Positions 1 through 10,766 of a DNA stretch of 31,965 nucleotides are shown one piece after another; within the stretch, counting starts at the first letter, position 1; each line of letters opens with the position of its first letter. The stretch is from Isotricha intestinalis (taxonomy: Eukaryota; Ciliophora; Litostomatea; Vestibuliferida; Isotrichidae): assembly GCA_023807065.1 (NCBI GenBank), contig JAJJLU010000556.1:1-31965 (forward strand). The letters are read 5' to 3'. The notes beneath the pieces are model-generated. The model was not told the origin of the DNA. It saw nothing but the letters and a program-made list of their open reading frames with translations, and did not search any database. The position numbers and the translations under genes were made by a program.

Positions 1-3000
1 ATTAGGATTTCAAATTTCAATATTAAAGATTATTTTATTCCATTTAAAGGTAATTATAATGAAAATCAAATTAAAAATGTTTATCTTGTTTATGATGAAA
101 TTAATGAAAAATATATAAATGTTTCATTTGAATATGATAAATCTAAAAATGGAGTAATAATTAAAGAAGATTTAAACATTCATATTATTCAACAATATCA
201 TTTTGAATTTGTAGGAGATATCAAAACTTATAGTTATTATTTCCATATAGTAGAAAGCAATGCTAATATTTATTATGAAGAAAAGTATTTTTTTTTAAAT
301 TATTTAATTCAATATTTAGATTTTACATTTGATAAAAAACCTACTTATCTAAGTTATATTGTAAATTCAATTACAGTTCAAGGAATCCAATTTAAATTAT
401 CACATTGTTATTTCAATTGTTGTAGAATTATTCTTAATAAAAACAACAATTTAAATGAGCATTCAAATAATCCAATAATTGGAAAGTAAAATATTTATTT
501 AAAAAATGGAAAAAAATATAATATTAATGAAAATACATTTTCTATTTTTATTATTCCTCAAAATTATATTTTATTTAATATACCTTTTAAAAATAATCAA
601 AATTATTATAAATATAAGCAATCAACTAATATATTTATAGCAGCTTTTCAAACTAATAATAACTGTAATAAATATTATTCTAAATTATTTGAAGATAATC
701 AATATAAAATTTTATTCCCATATTTTGACTCTCAAAATTATTCCCAATGTGAAGGATTATTAACATTTAATTCATCTTTTGAACAATCTTCATCATTAAT
801 AATCCGTGATCCAATTAATCATGATTCTTTCATAAAATCAACTTTAAATAATATAGAATGTAATAAACATGGACATATTTATTATATAAATAATGGTATA
901 ATTACTTGTGAATCATGTCAAAAATTAGATCCATATAAACCATATAAACAGGGAAATGATTGTATTAATCAATGTACGAATTATTCATTTGAACCATATA
1001 TGGAATGTTATCCTTCATGTAAAGATATATCATTTACAACAACATTATATAAAGAAAATAATAAATGTGTTGTAGAATGTTCAGAAAATTATGGAGAGAA
1101 TGAAGAGGATAAGTGTGATTATTGTCCTGATAATTATTATTCTTTAAATGGAACTTGTATTATTTGTGAGTTGAATAATGATTGGTGTTCTAATAAATAT
1201 TATAGTACTTTTACATATAAAAAACATTATCTTTCAGAAAAAGAAAATATTTGTGAAAATGGTTATTATGGTTTAGATTGTGAATTAAATCTAACAGATG
1301 CTAAAGGAAGACTTATAGCTTTATTATCTGATTTTTTAAACACTAAAAGATCTGGAAGAATTTCATATACTGAAGATGGAGAATTATTATTTGATTTAAA
1401 TGATAAGAAAAATATTAAAGAAATTCAAAGAATATCTAATTTAATTAAAGAAATTAATGTTTCTGAGGATATTGAAGAAGAAACTAAAAATAAATTATAC
1501 AATTCTATAGTTGTAATGCTTAATAAAATGATTTATGGAATCATTGATATAAATTATAATATTATCAAACTAATTGATTTAGGTGTAAATTTAGTTTCAA
1601 GTAATTTACAAAGAATAATAAAATTAAGAAGATTAAATGAAGAAGAAAAAAATATAATGAGAGAAGAACAAATTAAAAATTTAAATGAATTACTAAATAA
1701 ATCAAGAATTATATATAAATTAATAACATTAAATAATATTAAAAATGGTGAATTTAATGAAAATTCTGCAGATATTGATAATTCAACTATAATTTACTAT
1801 CAAAGATGGTACAATAATGAAGAAAGTAAAACAAAAATTTTACTTAGAATTCAAGGAAATGATAAATTTATAAGTATTGATTTTCCATCTTGTACTAAAG
1901 ATGAAAATAATTTACTCTATACAAAAGTTTCTTTATCTCCTGCTATTAAAAAAATATTTGAAAAGTATACAAAGATTAATTCATATATTGATGCTTATAA
2001 TATTTCTAAAGGAATAGATAATATTCAATATTATGATTTAAGTAATTGTAAAATAGTAACTGCTTATTTACCTATTGATTTAATTCAAATTAATACTAAA
2101 AAATATCAATTATATGAAATGGCAAATATTAATATATATAAACCAGATGATGAAGCTTTTAAGAAATCTTGTTATATTACTAAAGGATTAAAATATGATT
2201 TAACTCAAAAATTTAGAAGAATGGAAATATATGAAAATTATACTTTTATTAGTGATGATTGTACTTATGATTCAATTAATATTGAATTTGAAAAAATTAA
2301 ATTTAATTGTAAATATAAAGATAATTTTGATTATTCTTATTCTTTTGAAAAAAAATATTTAAATATTCCATTACATAAAGTAGATAATTTAGCTTTAAAA
2401 TGTATATCTTATGTTGAACATATAGAAAAAAATATAGGATTTTATTTATATTTTATTTTCAGTATTATTATTGTTTTAGGATTAATTCAATCTATAATAA
2501 ATTTTTATTATAAATATTTCAAAAATAATAAAGCATATAATATACATGATACAGAAGGTATAATAAATACAGAAGTCAATGAAAAACAAGAAAATATTAA
2601 CGAAGTAAGAGCTGAGATAATAGGACTTAATGAGAACAAAAATCCAAGAAATTTAGTTAATAATAATGATAATAATCAAAATAATGCTATTGGGAATATT
2701 AATAATCCTAATTCTAATAATAATATTAAAAATCAAGAACTGATTGTGATTGAAGGTAATTTTTTGGATGATGAAGAAGATAATACAAATGAATCATATT
2801 ATGAACAAGATGTAGATGTTGAGGAAATTAGAAAAGGAATAATAAAAGAAAAAATTGATGGAAAAATTGAAGGATTAAAAAATGAAGAACCATTAGAAGA
2901 TATTTTTATAAGAAATTTAAAAAAATATTATCCATTATGTGGATTTTGGAATGAATTTATATTTAACAATCTATTTATTAATATTTGTTTCTTTGTTTTT

Positions 3001-3753
3001 AATATTGTTTTAATTTTTGGTTTTAATTCACTTTTATATAATGAAAATATTATAGAAAAGAGAATTAAAGATAAAAATAGAAGTAAATTTTATTATCCTT
3101 TAAGTAAAGAAACTCTTAAAATATTTTTATCACTTATTTTATCAATGATAGGAATGTTTATTGTAAGATTAATTGTTTTTGTTCCAAGATTAAAAAATGA
3201 AGAATATTTAAAAGCCGAAGAAGAAAGAAAAAGAAAACAAAAAGAAGAAGAAAAAAAAAGAATAAAAGAAAAAGAAGAAGAAGAAAAAGAAGAAGAAAAA
3301 GAAGAAGAAAAAGAAGAAGAAAAAAAAGAAGAAGAAAAAAAAGAAGAAAGAAGAAAAGAGAATGAAGAAGAAAAAAGAAGAAGACAAGAACAAGAAAGAA
3401 GAAATAAAGAAATAGCTGAAAAAGCAAGAGAAGAAAGATTAAAGAGAGAAGAAGAAGAAGAAAAAATTAGAGAAAAAGAATTAGAAATATTTTTAAAAAT
3501 ATTTCATATAAGAAGAATAATATGTTGTTCAATTATGTTTATTTTTACAATTTTCTTATTCTTTTATAATATTGTATTTTGTTCATTATATAATAATACT
3601 CAAATTATTTGGTTTTATTCTGGAATTTGGTGTTTATTATTTGAATGGATTATTTTATCTCCTCTTTATATTTTATTAATTTCTTATGTTGAAAAGAAAG
3701 GAAGAATAAAGAAAAAAAGTTCTTATTTAATGAAACAATTATTCTTTTTTTAA
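1..3753 (+). CDS. 5'-truncated Cys-rich multi-pass membrane protein, interrupted by an in-frame TAA
   Basis: One reading frame runs from base 1 to a TAA at 3751-3753, about 1,250 codons, broken only by TAA at 487-489. The first in-frame ATG after that stop is at 1000, so a product starting there would be 917 residues. The gene enters from the left, so its true start is not in the window. From about 850 to 1285 there are furin/EGF-like cysteine motifs (CESC, CDYC, CIIC), suggesting an extracellular head. Hydrophobic segments lie near 2431-2510, 2968-3030, 3112-3183, 3514-3594 and 3610-3690. The part between the third and fourth is a Glu/Lys coiled coil (about 3210-3480). The head-plus-membrane-bundle layout loosely recalls polycystin/REJ-type proteins, but I could not identify the family. 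The coding look is identical on both sides of the stop, so this is a young pseudogene, a readthrough gene or a sequence error. Confidence 0.75.
487..489 (+). other. In-frame TAA inside an otherwise open frame
   Basis: Codon 163 of the frame that starts at base 1 is TAA, after N-P-I-I-G-K and before N-I-Y-L-K-N-G. A GTAAAA donor-like string overlaps it (486-491), but the nearest AG acceptors (ending 618, 640, 643) would all shift the frame, so an intron is unlikely. A single C-to-T change from CAA (Gln) would explain it. Confidence 0.8.
3264..3362 (+). repeat. Uninterrupted purine tract (GAA-rich), coding
   Basis: Ninety-nine bases with only A and G, built from irregular GAA/GAAAAA units. It encodes the Glu/Lys-rich coiled coil between the third and fourth membrane segments of the left-end gene. 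Such purine runs can form triplex DNA and vary in length; that behaviour is known in general and not shown here. Confidence 0.85.
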
Positions 3754-4174
3754 AATAATTATATTTATTTCTTTTTTATTTATTTAAAAATCAATTAGAA
3801 AAAAAAGAATTTTAATTTAATGATTTCTAAATTTTTAGTAAGTATAAATTGAGTTTTTACTATTAATTGTTGTTTATAATGAATAAAATATAATCAAAAT
3901 TTAATAAATATTTCAAAAGATAATTTTGTCTTTATAATATAATTAAGAGATTCTTTCATTTTGTATAACAATTAAAATAAAATAATTATCATATAAATTT
4001 TTTAAGTTAATATATAAGTTTTTTATTTATTTGTTCTATTTTTAATTAATTATTAAATATTCTTAAATAATTATCAAATAAAAAACAGTCATTTTCTAAT
4101 TATTTTTGTTTCAAATTCATAAAACAAATAAATATTTTTTAATCAGAAGATAATTACAAAAATAAATGTTTTTT

Positions 4175-4439
4175 TGTATTCCTCAGTTCATCTCTAGTTT
4201 ATATTCGGGTTAGAGTTTTTGAAAAGCCTCATTCCTCAAATTCATGTCCATAAATTTCGCTGGAAAACAAACTAAATTTTCCGGACATGACTTAACTTAC
4301 CGCCCTAAACTGAAAATTTCCGGGATATCACTTAAGTTATCCCCTAAAAATGAGAAATGTCTGGATATTAACGCAACTTATCTCCCTATTTTTGGAAAAA
4401 AGTTCGAAAAAAACTCATGACATGAATTTGAGGAATACA
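4175..4439. mobile_element. MITE-like element with terminal inverted repeats
   Basis: A 265-bp block much richer in GC than its surroundings. Its ends are perfect 11-bp inverted repeats: TGTATTCCTCA at 4175-4185 and TGAGGAATACA at 4429-4439. A second, internal 18-bp sequence at 4231-4248 is an exact reverse complement of 4419-4436. Between them are about three degenerate tandem units of roughly 40 bp, starting near 4278, 4317 and 4358, each with a TCCGG/TCTGG core followed by an AACTTA/AAGTTA core and a C-rich CCCTA/CCCCTAAA core. No long ORF is present and no clear target-site duplication was found. A non-autonomous DNA transposon fits best. A retained ciliate internal eliminated sequence or a structured RNA are alternatives. 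Confidence 0.6.
4278..4399. repeat. Three degenerate ~40-bp tandem units inside the TIR element
   Basis: Units start near 4278, 4317 and 4358, with spacings of 39 and 41 bp. Each shows TTTCCGG (third: TGTCTGG), then an ACTTA/AAGTTA core, then CCCTA/CCCCTAAA. The copies have diverged, so the array is old. Confidence 0.6.
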
Positions 4440-4706
4440 GTATATATGATTTTATTCTTTTTCAAACATTGAAAATATGATAATTTAAAAGATTATTCTA
4501 TATTGATATTTTTGAATAAATAATCTTATTTTTTGAAATTTCTGTTTATTGATTATTGAAACCAATCTAACATTTAATTTTTAGATTTTCCAGATTATAA
4601 TTTTGAAGAATAAAAATTATATTCTTATAAGAAAAACAAAAGATAATATTATTAATATTTCTAAATTAAGAAATTATAAAATTAAATAAATTTAATAATT
4701 ATATCA

Positions 4707-7700
4707 TTGATTATTTCAAAAAAAATGTCAAAAGATTCAAATGACTTTTATTTATTCCATAAAGAAACATTAACCTTTAGAGAAAAATTTTTTATATTAA
4801 TAGATTTATTATTATCAAATCAAAACCCATCAAGAATAGAAAGTGTAATATTATTAGGAATATATCATATTCAAATAATTTCAGGATTTTTTTCTGAACA
4901 AATTGGAGTTTTTAGAAAAGATAAATTTACTTCTGATAAAATATTTTATTATCTCCAAAAAATTTCAAGATTTAAAGATATTTTAATAAATAAATATTCT
5001 GATTATAAAATATGTATTATTTTTATTTCATTTGTTCTTGTTATTTTTTTGATATATTTTTTTTTAGTTTGTTCAAAAATAAAAAACAATTCATTTTATT
5101 CTTATAATGAAATTATAATAAATTATTTTATTAAGTTATTTGATTATGTTTGTTTTAATGCTGTTTTAGATTTATTTTTTTTAAATTTTTGTTTTGGAAA
5201 TGATAATGATAATCCTTTTTTTGAAAATATATCATGTAAATTAAATGATAATTTAGGAATTAAAATTATTTCAATTTTTTTATTTTTTTTATCAGTTTTT
5301 ATAGTTTTTATTATTCATTTTTTTTATTGTGAAGGAATTTATTTATCTACTTCTTTTTATTCAAGGATTAATTGTAATTATGAGATTTTTTTATGCTTAA
5401 ATTCAATTTGTTATTCTTTTTTATTAATTCAAATAAAATTTACATCAAAAGAAATATTTTTAATATATAATTTAATAATTAGTACATTATTATTTAAGTT
5501 TTATTTAACACATTATTTATTTTATGATAAAATAACAAATAATCTTGTAGGAGTATTTCATATTTTATACTTATGGACAAGCTTTTTTACCTTTTTATTT
5601 AAATATATTAAATGTAAAGAAATAGGAATAATATATTTAATATCGAGTATATTGATAATTTTTATTTTCTTTAATATAAAAGTAAAGATGGAAGAAAAAA
5701 TATTTTTTGAAACTCCTTTTTATAAAATAACAAATAAAAATTATTTTTTATTCTATATAAAAAATTTAATGGATAAAATAAATCATATAAAAGAAAATTC
5801 ATTGGATAAAGCATTATTATCTGGAATAATACAAATGCATTTAATAGAATGTCCAAATAATGATTGTATTTCAAAAACTAATAATAAATTATATTTACCA
5901 ATTACAAATGAATGGAGTGATAGAACAAAACCAACTATAGAGGATAAAGTTTATTTATTTAATTTTATTATTATTATTATGAATTATTTAATTTCTCAAA
6001 AGTATTTTTCTCCAGATATGGTAATTAATCTTTCTATATATTATATTTATATCATAGGAAATTATTGCCAAGCAATATATTATTATAAATTAGTTAAAGA
6101 AATGAATTTAACTCTTCAAGAAACAACTTCCTTTGAAAGATTAAAAATAAAAATTTCAAAAATTTTAATTGAAAAATGTAAACCTCCAGGTGAAATTTGT
6201 TCTTCATTAGAAGATTTAAATGTTTCTTTATATTTTAAATATGAAGAATTAAGTCAAAATTTTATTAATGAAATTGATAAAGATGTTAAATTATCTTTAG
6301 ATTTTTGGAAAATTCTTAGAAATGCCAAATTAGATTCTAATTACAGAATAGATTTTAATAAAATATTTTATATAACTGATCAAATAAGAGCAATAAAAAA
6401 ACAAGTAGAAAAAATATGGAATATATTATTATCGATATATCAGGGAGTAAATGATTTATTTAATTTATATAGTCAATATGTAGAACAAATAAATGATGAT
6501 GATTTAAAAATAAGAAATTTAGAAAATTTAAGAAAAAAAAATGAAAATAATTTAGAAAATTTTTCACATAATTATTATTCAATTTTATTTAATAAAAGAA
6601 CAGGAATTATAATTGCAAATGGAGATGAAGGGAAAGAAGGTATAATAGAAAAAACAAATTCAGAAGTTGAAAATATATTTAAATATAAATCTAATGAATT
6701 AAAAGGAATGAATTTATCTTCTTTAATGCCAAAAAATTTTTCAAATCAACATAATATTTTTATGAAAAAATATTATAATGTAGGAGAAAAGATAGTAATT
6801 GATAAAAATTATTTAACTACTTATGCAATTGATAAAGATAATTCAATTATAATGTTAAAAATAGCTATAAAATTATTTCCAATATTAAATGACAATGTTT
6901 ATTTCATAGGAATATTTTCAAAAGAAAATATTGATGATATAATATATATTGATAATAATTTTGAAATTCAAGGAATGAGTACGAAATTAATGAAAATTTT
7001 AAATATTAATAACAAATTATTATTTCAAGATAAAGACATCCCATTTTATGTGATATGTAGAAAATTTGTGAATTTTTATAAAATATTTTTACAAGGAAAA
7101 AAACAAAATATAAAAGAAAAAAAAAAAGAAAAAAGACATTCTCAATTAATTGATTCAAATATATCTGAAATTACTCTTTTTGATGATTCATTTTTTCAAA
7201 ATAATAATGAAAAATCAAATAAAGAATTAAATGATAATATAGAAATTAATGAAAACATTGAATTAGAATATGAAATATGTTTCCCTCAATTTTTAATAGA
7301 TTTTTTAGAATCTTTAAACAACAAAAATAAAACAACACTAAGAGAAAATACAATAGAAAATAATAATGATAAAGAATATAAAGAAATAGAGTCTGAAAAT
7401 TTTATTGATGATTATACGTTTTTAGTAAATAATAAAGAAGATATTAATGATAATCAAAAATCATTAATTTCAATAAATCAACTAATAAAAAAGAAAAATT
7501 CTTTTATTCAGAATACTAAACTCAATGAAGATAATAATAATAAAAATGATAATGATAAAAATAAACATTCAATTAATTCTATTTCAAATTCAATAATAAT
7601 AAATACTCCATTTAATAGTACTCCACCTCAAGAAAACCAAAAAAATGAACCTTATAAAATAATAATTAATAGAATTGGCGAAGGTGTGGTTAATAATAAT

Positions 7701-10163
7701 AATTTAAATGAAAATCAACCAATGAATCATTCTGAAATTCAATTTGAAAATGAATCAGATGAAGAAAAAGAATTTAATATAAAAATTCAATTATATAAAG
7801 AATTATTTAATTCAGGTGAATATGATAAATTAGAAAATTTAATTGATTCATGTAATTCAACATCAAATGAATATAAATTTAATTTTACTTTTGATATATA
7901 TAAATTTGGAAATAAAAATATATCATATGTAATTAGATGTATTGATAATAAAAATATTTATTCAAATTCTGAAGGAGATTCTCTAGAAATTTTAGAACCA
8001 AAAGCAAAACAATATAAAAAAGAAAAAATAGAAACAATAAAACCTTTATTTGAAATAATTGAAGAAGAAAAAGAAAAACTATTAAATCAAACTAAAAATT
8101 TTTTTATTTTATCAATTGAAAATCAAAGCTTTCAAAATTTATTAAATTTATGTAGAGAAGATATTAATAAAACAAGTTTAGTTTATGGAATAAAAAAAGA
8201 TGAAATTCAAGTTAATGAAAATTCTTCTCAAGCATCTCAATCTGGATTTAATTCTGATTTAGTTAAAAAAAATAGAATTGAAGAAATTAGAGCAAATATA
8301 TTAAATAATATTTCTAGTTTTTATATATTGAAATATATTAAAATTTTAGTATTTTTTATTTTAATCTTTACTATAATTTATAGCATAATTTATCTAATTT
8401 TATTTTTGAAAATTTGTGATGATTTGAATATAGATAATAAATTAAATATTAAATTATTTCAAACTACCATCTGGACTACAAATTTAATAGGAACTTTAGT
8501 TTCTATAAGAGCATTATTTTATAGTAATCAAAAGAATCAAAATTTTAACTATAATTCTTTTATTGAAGATAAAAATAAATTTTTTTTAAATATGAGAAAA
8601 TATAGTTATATTTGGTATAATAATATAACTTTTAGATTTGGAGAATTAGAATATCAAATAAGAAATTATTTATCCAAAGAAATATTAAATAAATATTTTT
8701 GGAATGAAGAAAAAATAAATTACTATTATAAGCATTTAAATTATGACACTGAAACTTTTCCAGTAGAATTATCTTTAATAATGAGTAATGTAAATTCTCT
8801 TATAATGAATCCAAGTTTTAATTTAAATTCTTATTATGAAATGGAGAATATTGAAAATTATTTCAAATATGTTAGTTTTTCTGTTATTGAAAATGCATAT
8901 GATAATTTAATTCCAAATCTATATAACAAAATTTTAGTTATTCCAAAATTTTTCCAAGATTATAATGGTTCATCAAGAAGAATATTAATTATATTTTTAT
9001 GTATTTATTCTGGAATTATGGGTATTTTTTGTATTTTATATTTTATTTTATTACATTTAATAAATAAAAATATGAGTGAAGAATTCGAAACTATAACTAA
9101 AATAAAATTAGAAAATATTGAAGAAACAATTCAAAAAATTAAAGGTTTTAATCTCACTTTAAAACAATTTAAAGATAATGATCAAAAAATGAATGAGATT
9201 GATATTAAAGATAATACAAACATTGAAGGGACAAAATTTCAAAATACTAGTTTTCAAAATATAAATGAAATTAACAATCAAACAAACACTTTTACTTCAG
9301 ACACTAAAAAATTTATTCCTCTAAGAGTTTTATCATTTTCATATTTTCAAATTATAATTGTATTTTCTGTTTTGTGTTCATTTTTAATTCCAATATATTT
9401 AATCACAAATACAATGGTACTTTCAACAAATAAGTTAATAAACGTTGAAAATTATATATTTGGAAAAATTTTAAAAGCAGGAGCATCAATATTAGCAATA
9501 AAATGTAAAATGAATGATTGTGATGTAAAAAAACAATTAAATTACTCAATAATATTAAAACAATATCAAAAAGAAGACATAGTACAAGGAATAAATACAT
9601 TTAAAGATTTAAAAATATTTTATTATGAGCATTATTTATTTAATGCATGTAAATCCGCTTTTGATGATCGTTCGATGGAGTTTGAAAAATGTTCAAATGA
9701 TAAAATAATAAAAAGTGCAAATAATACTGAATCACTATTAAAAATTATTGAAGATTATATTGATTCTTTAGAAAGAGAAATAATAATAAATGAAAATAAT
9801 GTAAATTATTCTTTAAGTAATGGGATTATTGTTAATTTTAGTAATATATATATATTTGAATTAGATTATTTTAAAAATCTAGAAAAAATTTTTTATAAAT
9901 ATATTGTACCAGTGTCTGATAATTTCGCTAGCATTTGTATTTCCAGTTTATCAAGTTACTTAAAATATAAAAGGAATATTGTTATATTATTAACAATTTT
10001 GTTTTGTGTAATGGTTATATTTTTATGTCTTTATATTTCTTTTTATTTTGTTAAGAAATTAATTAGATTACTTAGGGTCAGTAGATCCATTCTAAAAATA
10101 ATCCCTGTTTTTGTAATTAATAATACTCAAGAATTAGAGATTTTGATTGAAAATAAATATTAA
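4707..10163 (+). CDS. TmcB/TmcC-like multi-pass membrane protein with PAS domain
   Basis: A protein of 1,818 residues. Residues 100-325 hold about six or seven membrane segments. Residues about 350-600 match the helical, TPR-like region of TmcB/TmcC proteins, with the landmark CKPPGEICSSLEDL near 490-505. Residues about 620-740 form a PAS domain with the typical S-S-L-M-P-K-N-F motif (671-678); a second PAS-like piece follows at 744-800. A long Asn/Glu-rich linker leads to a C-terminal module with four membrane segments (about 1208-1232, 1427-1452, 1543-1571, 1757-1785) separated by roughly 200-residue loops. Related proteins are common in ciliates and other protists and are thought to be sensors; no cyclase or kinase domain is visible. 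Translation could start at Met1 or Met7 (4725). The stop is TAA. A sensory membrane role is inference from the family. Confidence 0.82.
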   Translation: MIISKKMSKDSNDFYLFHKETLTFREKFFILIDLLLSNQNPSRIESVILLGIYHIQIISGFFSEQIGVFRKDKFTSDKIFYYLQKISRFKDILINKYSDYKICIIFISFVLVIFLIYFFLVCSKIKNNSFYSYNEIIINYFIKLFDYVCFNAVLDLFFLNFCFGNDNDNPFFENISCKLNDNLGIKIISIFLFFLSVFIVFIIHFFYCEGIYLSTSFYSRINCNYEIFLCLNSICYSFLLIQIKFTSKEIFLIYNLIISTLLFKFYLTHYLFYDKITNNLVGVFHILYLWTSFFTFLFKYIKCKEIGIIYLISSILIIFIFFNIKVKMEEKIFFETPFYKITNKNYFLFYIKNLMDKINHIKENSLDKALLSGIIQMHLIECPNNDCISKTNNKLYLPITNEWSDRTKPTIEDKVYLFNFIIIIMNYLISQKYFSPDMVINLSIYYIYIIGNYCQAIYYYKLVKEMNLTLQETTSFERLKIKISKILIEKCKPPGEICSSLEDLNVSLYFKYEELSQNFINEIDKDVKLSLDFWKILRNAKLDSNYRIDFNKIFYITDQIRAIKKQVEKIWNILLSIYQGVNDLFNLYSQYVEQINDDDLKIRNLENLRKKNENNLENFSHNYYSILFNKRTGIIIANGDEGKEGIIEKTNSEVENIFKYKSNELKGMNLSSLMPKNFSNQHNIFMKKYYNVGEKIVIDKNYLTTYAIDKDNSIIMLKIAIKLFPILNDNVYFIGIFSKENIDDIIYIDNNFEIQGMSTKLMKILNINNKLLFQDKDIPFYVICRKFVNFYKIFLQGKKQNIKEKKKEKRHSQLIDSNISEITLFDDSFFQNNNEKSNKELNDNIEINENIELEYEICFPQFLIDFLESLNNKNKTTLRENTIENNNDKEYKEIESENFIDDYTFLVNNKEDINDNQKSLISINQLIKKKNSFIQNTKLNEDNNNKNDNDKNKHSINSISNSIIINTPFNSTPPQENQKNEPYKIIINRIGEGVVNNNNLNENQPMNHSEIQFENESDEEKEFNIKIQLYKELFNSGEYDKLENLIDSCNSTSNEYKFNFTFDIYKFGNKNISYVIRCIDNKNIYSNSEGDSLEILEPKAKQYKKEKIETIKPLFEIIEEEKEKLLNQTKNFFILSIENQSFQNLLNLCREDINKTSLVYGIKKDEIQVNENSSQASQSGFNSDLVKKNRIEEIRANILNNISSFYILKYIKILVFFILIFTIIYSIIYLILFLKICDDLNIDNKLNIKLFQTTIWTTNLIGTLVSIRALFYSNQKNQNFNYNSFIEDKNKFFLNMRKYSYIWYNNITFRFGELEYQIRNYLSKEILNKYFWNEEKINYYYKHLNYDTETFPVELSLIMSNVNSLIMNPSFNLNSYYEMENIENYFKYVSFSVIENAYDNLIPNLYNKILVIPKFFQDYNGSSRRILIIFLCIYSGIMGIFCILYFILLHLINKNMSEEFETITKIKLENIEETIQKIKGFNLTLKQFKDNDQKMNEIDIKDNTNIEGTKFQNTSFQNINEINNQTNTFTSDTKKFIPLRVLSFSYFQIIIVFSVLCSFLIPIYLITNTMVLSTNKLINVENYIFGKILKAGASILAIKCKMNDCDVKKQLNYSIILKQYQKEDIVQGINTFKDLKIFYYEHYLFNACKSAFDDRSMEFEKCSNDKIIKSANNTESLLKIIEDYIDSLEREIIINENNVNYSLSNGIIVNFSNIYIFELDYFKNLEKIFYKYIVPVSDNFASICISSLSSYLKYKRNIVILLTILFCVMVIFLCLYISFYFVKKLIRLLRVSRSILKIIPVFVINNTQELEILIENKY

Positions 10164-10766
10164 ATTTATTTTCACTTTTCTTTCATTATATAGCCTTAAA
10201 TGTAATATATTAAAAAATGTTTTTATGATTCTTGAAAATAAATCTATATAATATTTTTGATTCTCAAAATAAAAAAACACAACTACTTTATTAATTTCAT
10301 TATATGATTAAGTAATAAATTTTTCAATAGAAATTTTAGTAATTTTATAAATGAGTTATATAATATTATGAATGATTTCAACGAACATTTTTCTCAAAAT
10401 TCAACACTAAAAAAAAGTAATAACTTCTTGTTTTCTTCAAAATAGTATTAGATTTAGAATATATTTCTATTATATCAATTTGAAAAAATCGGAGGAAAAG
10501 CACAACACTTATTTTAAAGAAACAAAATAAATGAAGATAAGAATAATGAGTTTGTTGATTTGAACGATGGTTATATTTTTCTCAACAAAATTACAATAAA
10601 TCCAGAGTTTTTAATTATAAATAATAATCATTCATAAAAATATGTAATAATTGTGTTAAAACTTTAAATTAACATTTTTAAATATTTTATAATATAAAAT
10701 AAAATTTAATATTTTTTTTTGTTTTTGAAACATTTGAAATTCAATAAAATTTTTATAACCAAATTT
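10164..10766. other. Intergenic region between convergent genes
   Basis: About 600 bp of AT-rich DNA between the 3' ends of the PAS-protein gene and the membrane-protein gene. No ORF with a coding look, repeat or RNA gene was found. It must hold both transcription ends. Confidence 0.6.

Larger units (their letters stand above)
3754..4706. other. Intergenic region containing a TIR element
   Basis: No convincing gene on either strand. The flanks (3754-4170 and 4441-4706) are plain AT-rich DNA. The middle holds the GC-richer inverted-repeat element described separately. The last part must carry the promoter of the PAS-domain gene, but no motif stands out. Confidence 0.7.

Noticed and set aside
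486..643. Intron removing the in-frame TAA
   Set aside because: GTAAAA at 486 could be a donor, but acceptors ending 618, 640 and 643 all shift the frame, and the skipped part looks coding.
3158..3427. Minus-strand Leu/Phe-rich open frames (also 3208-3393)
   Set aside because: They are the reverse complement of the GAA-rich coiled-coil segment, giving only Leu/Phe/Ser runs; a compositional shadow.
1..3850. TAA (and TAG) read as Gln as in Tetrahymena
   Set aside because: It would explain the TAA at 487, but all large intact genes avoid in-frame TAA over thousands of codons and end at TAA or TGA, so general reassignment does not fit.
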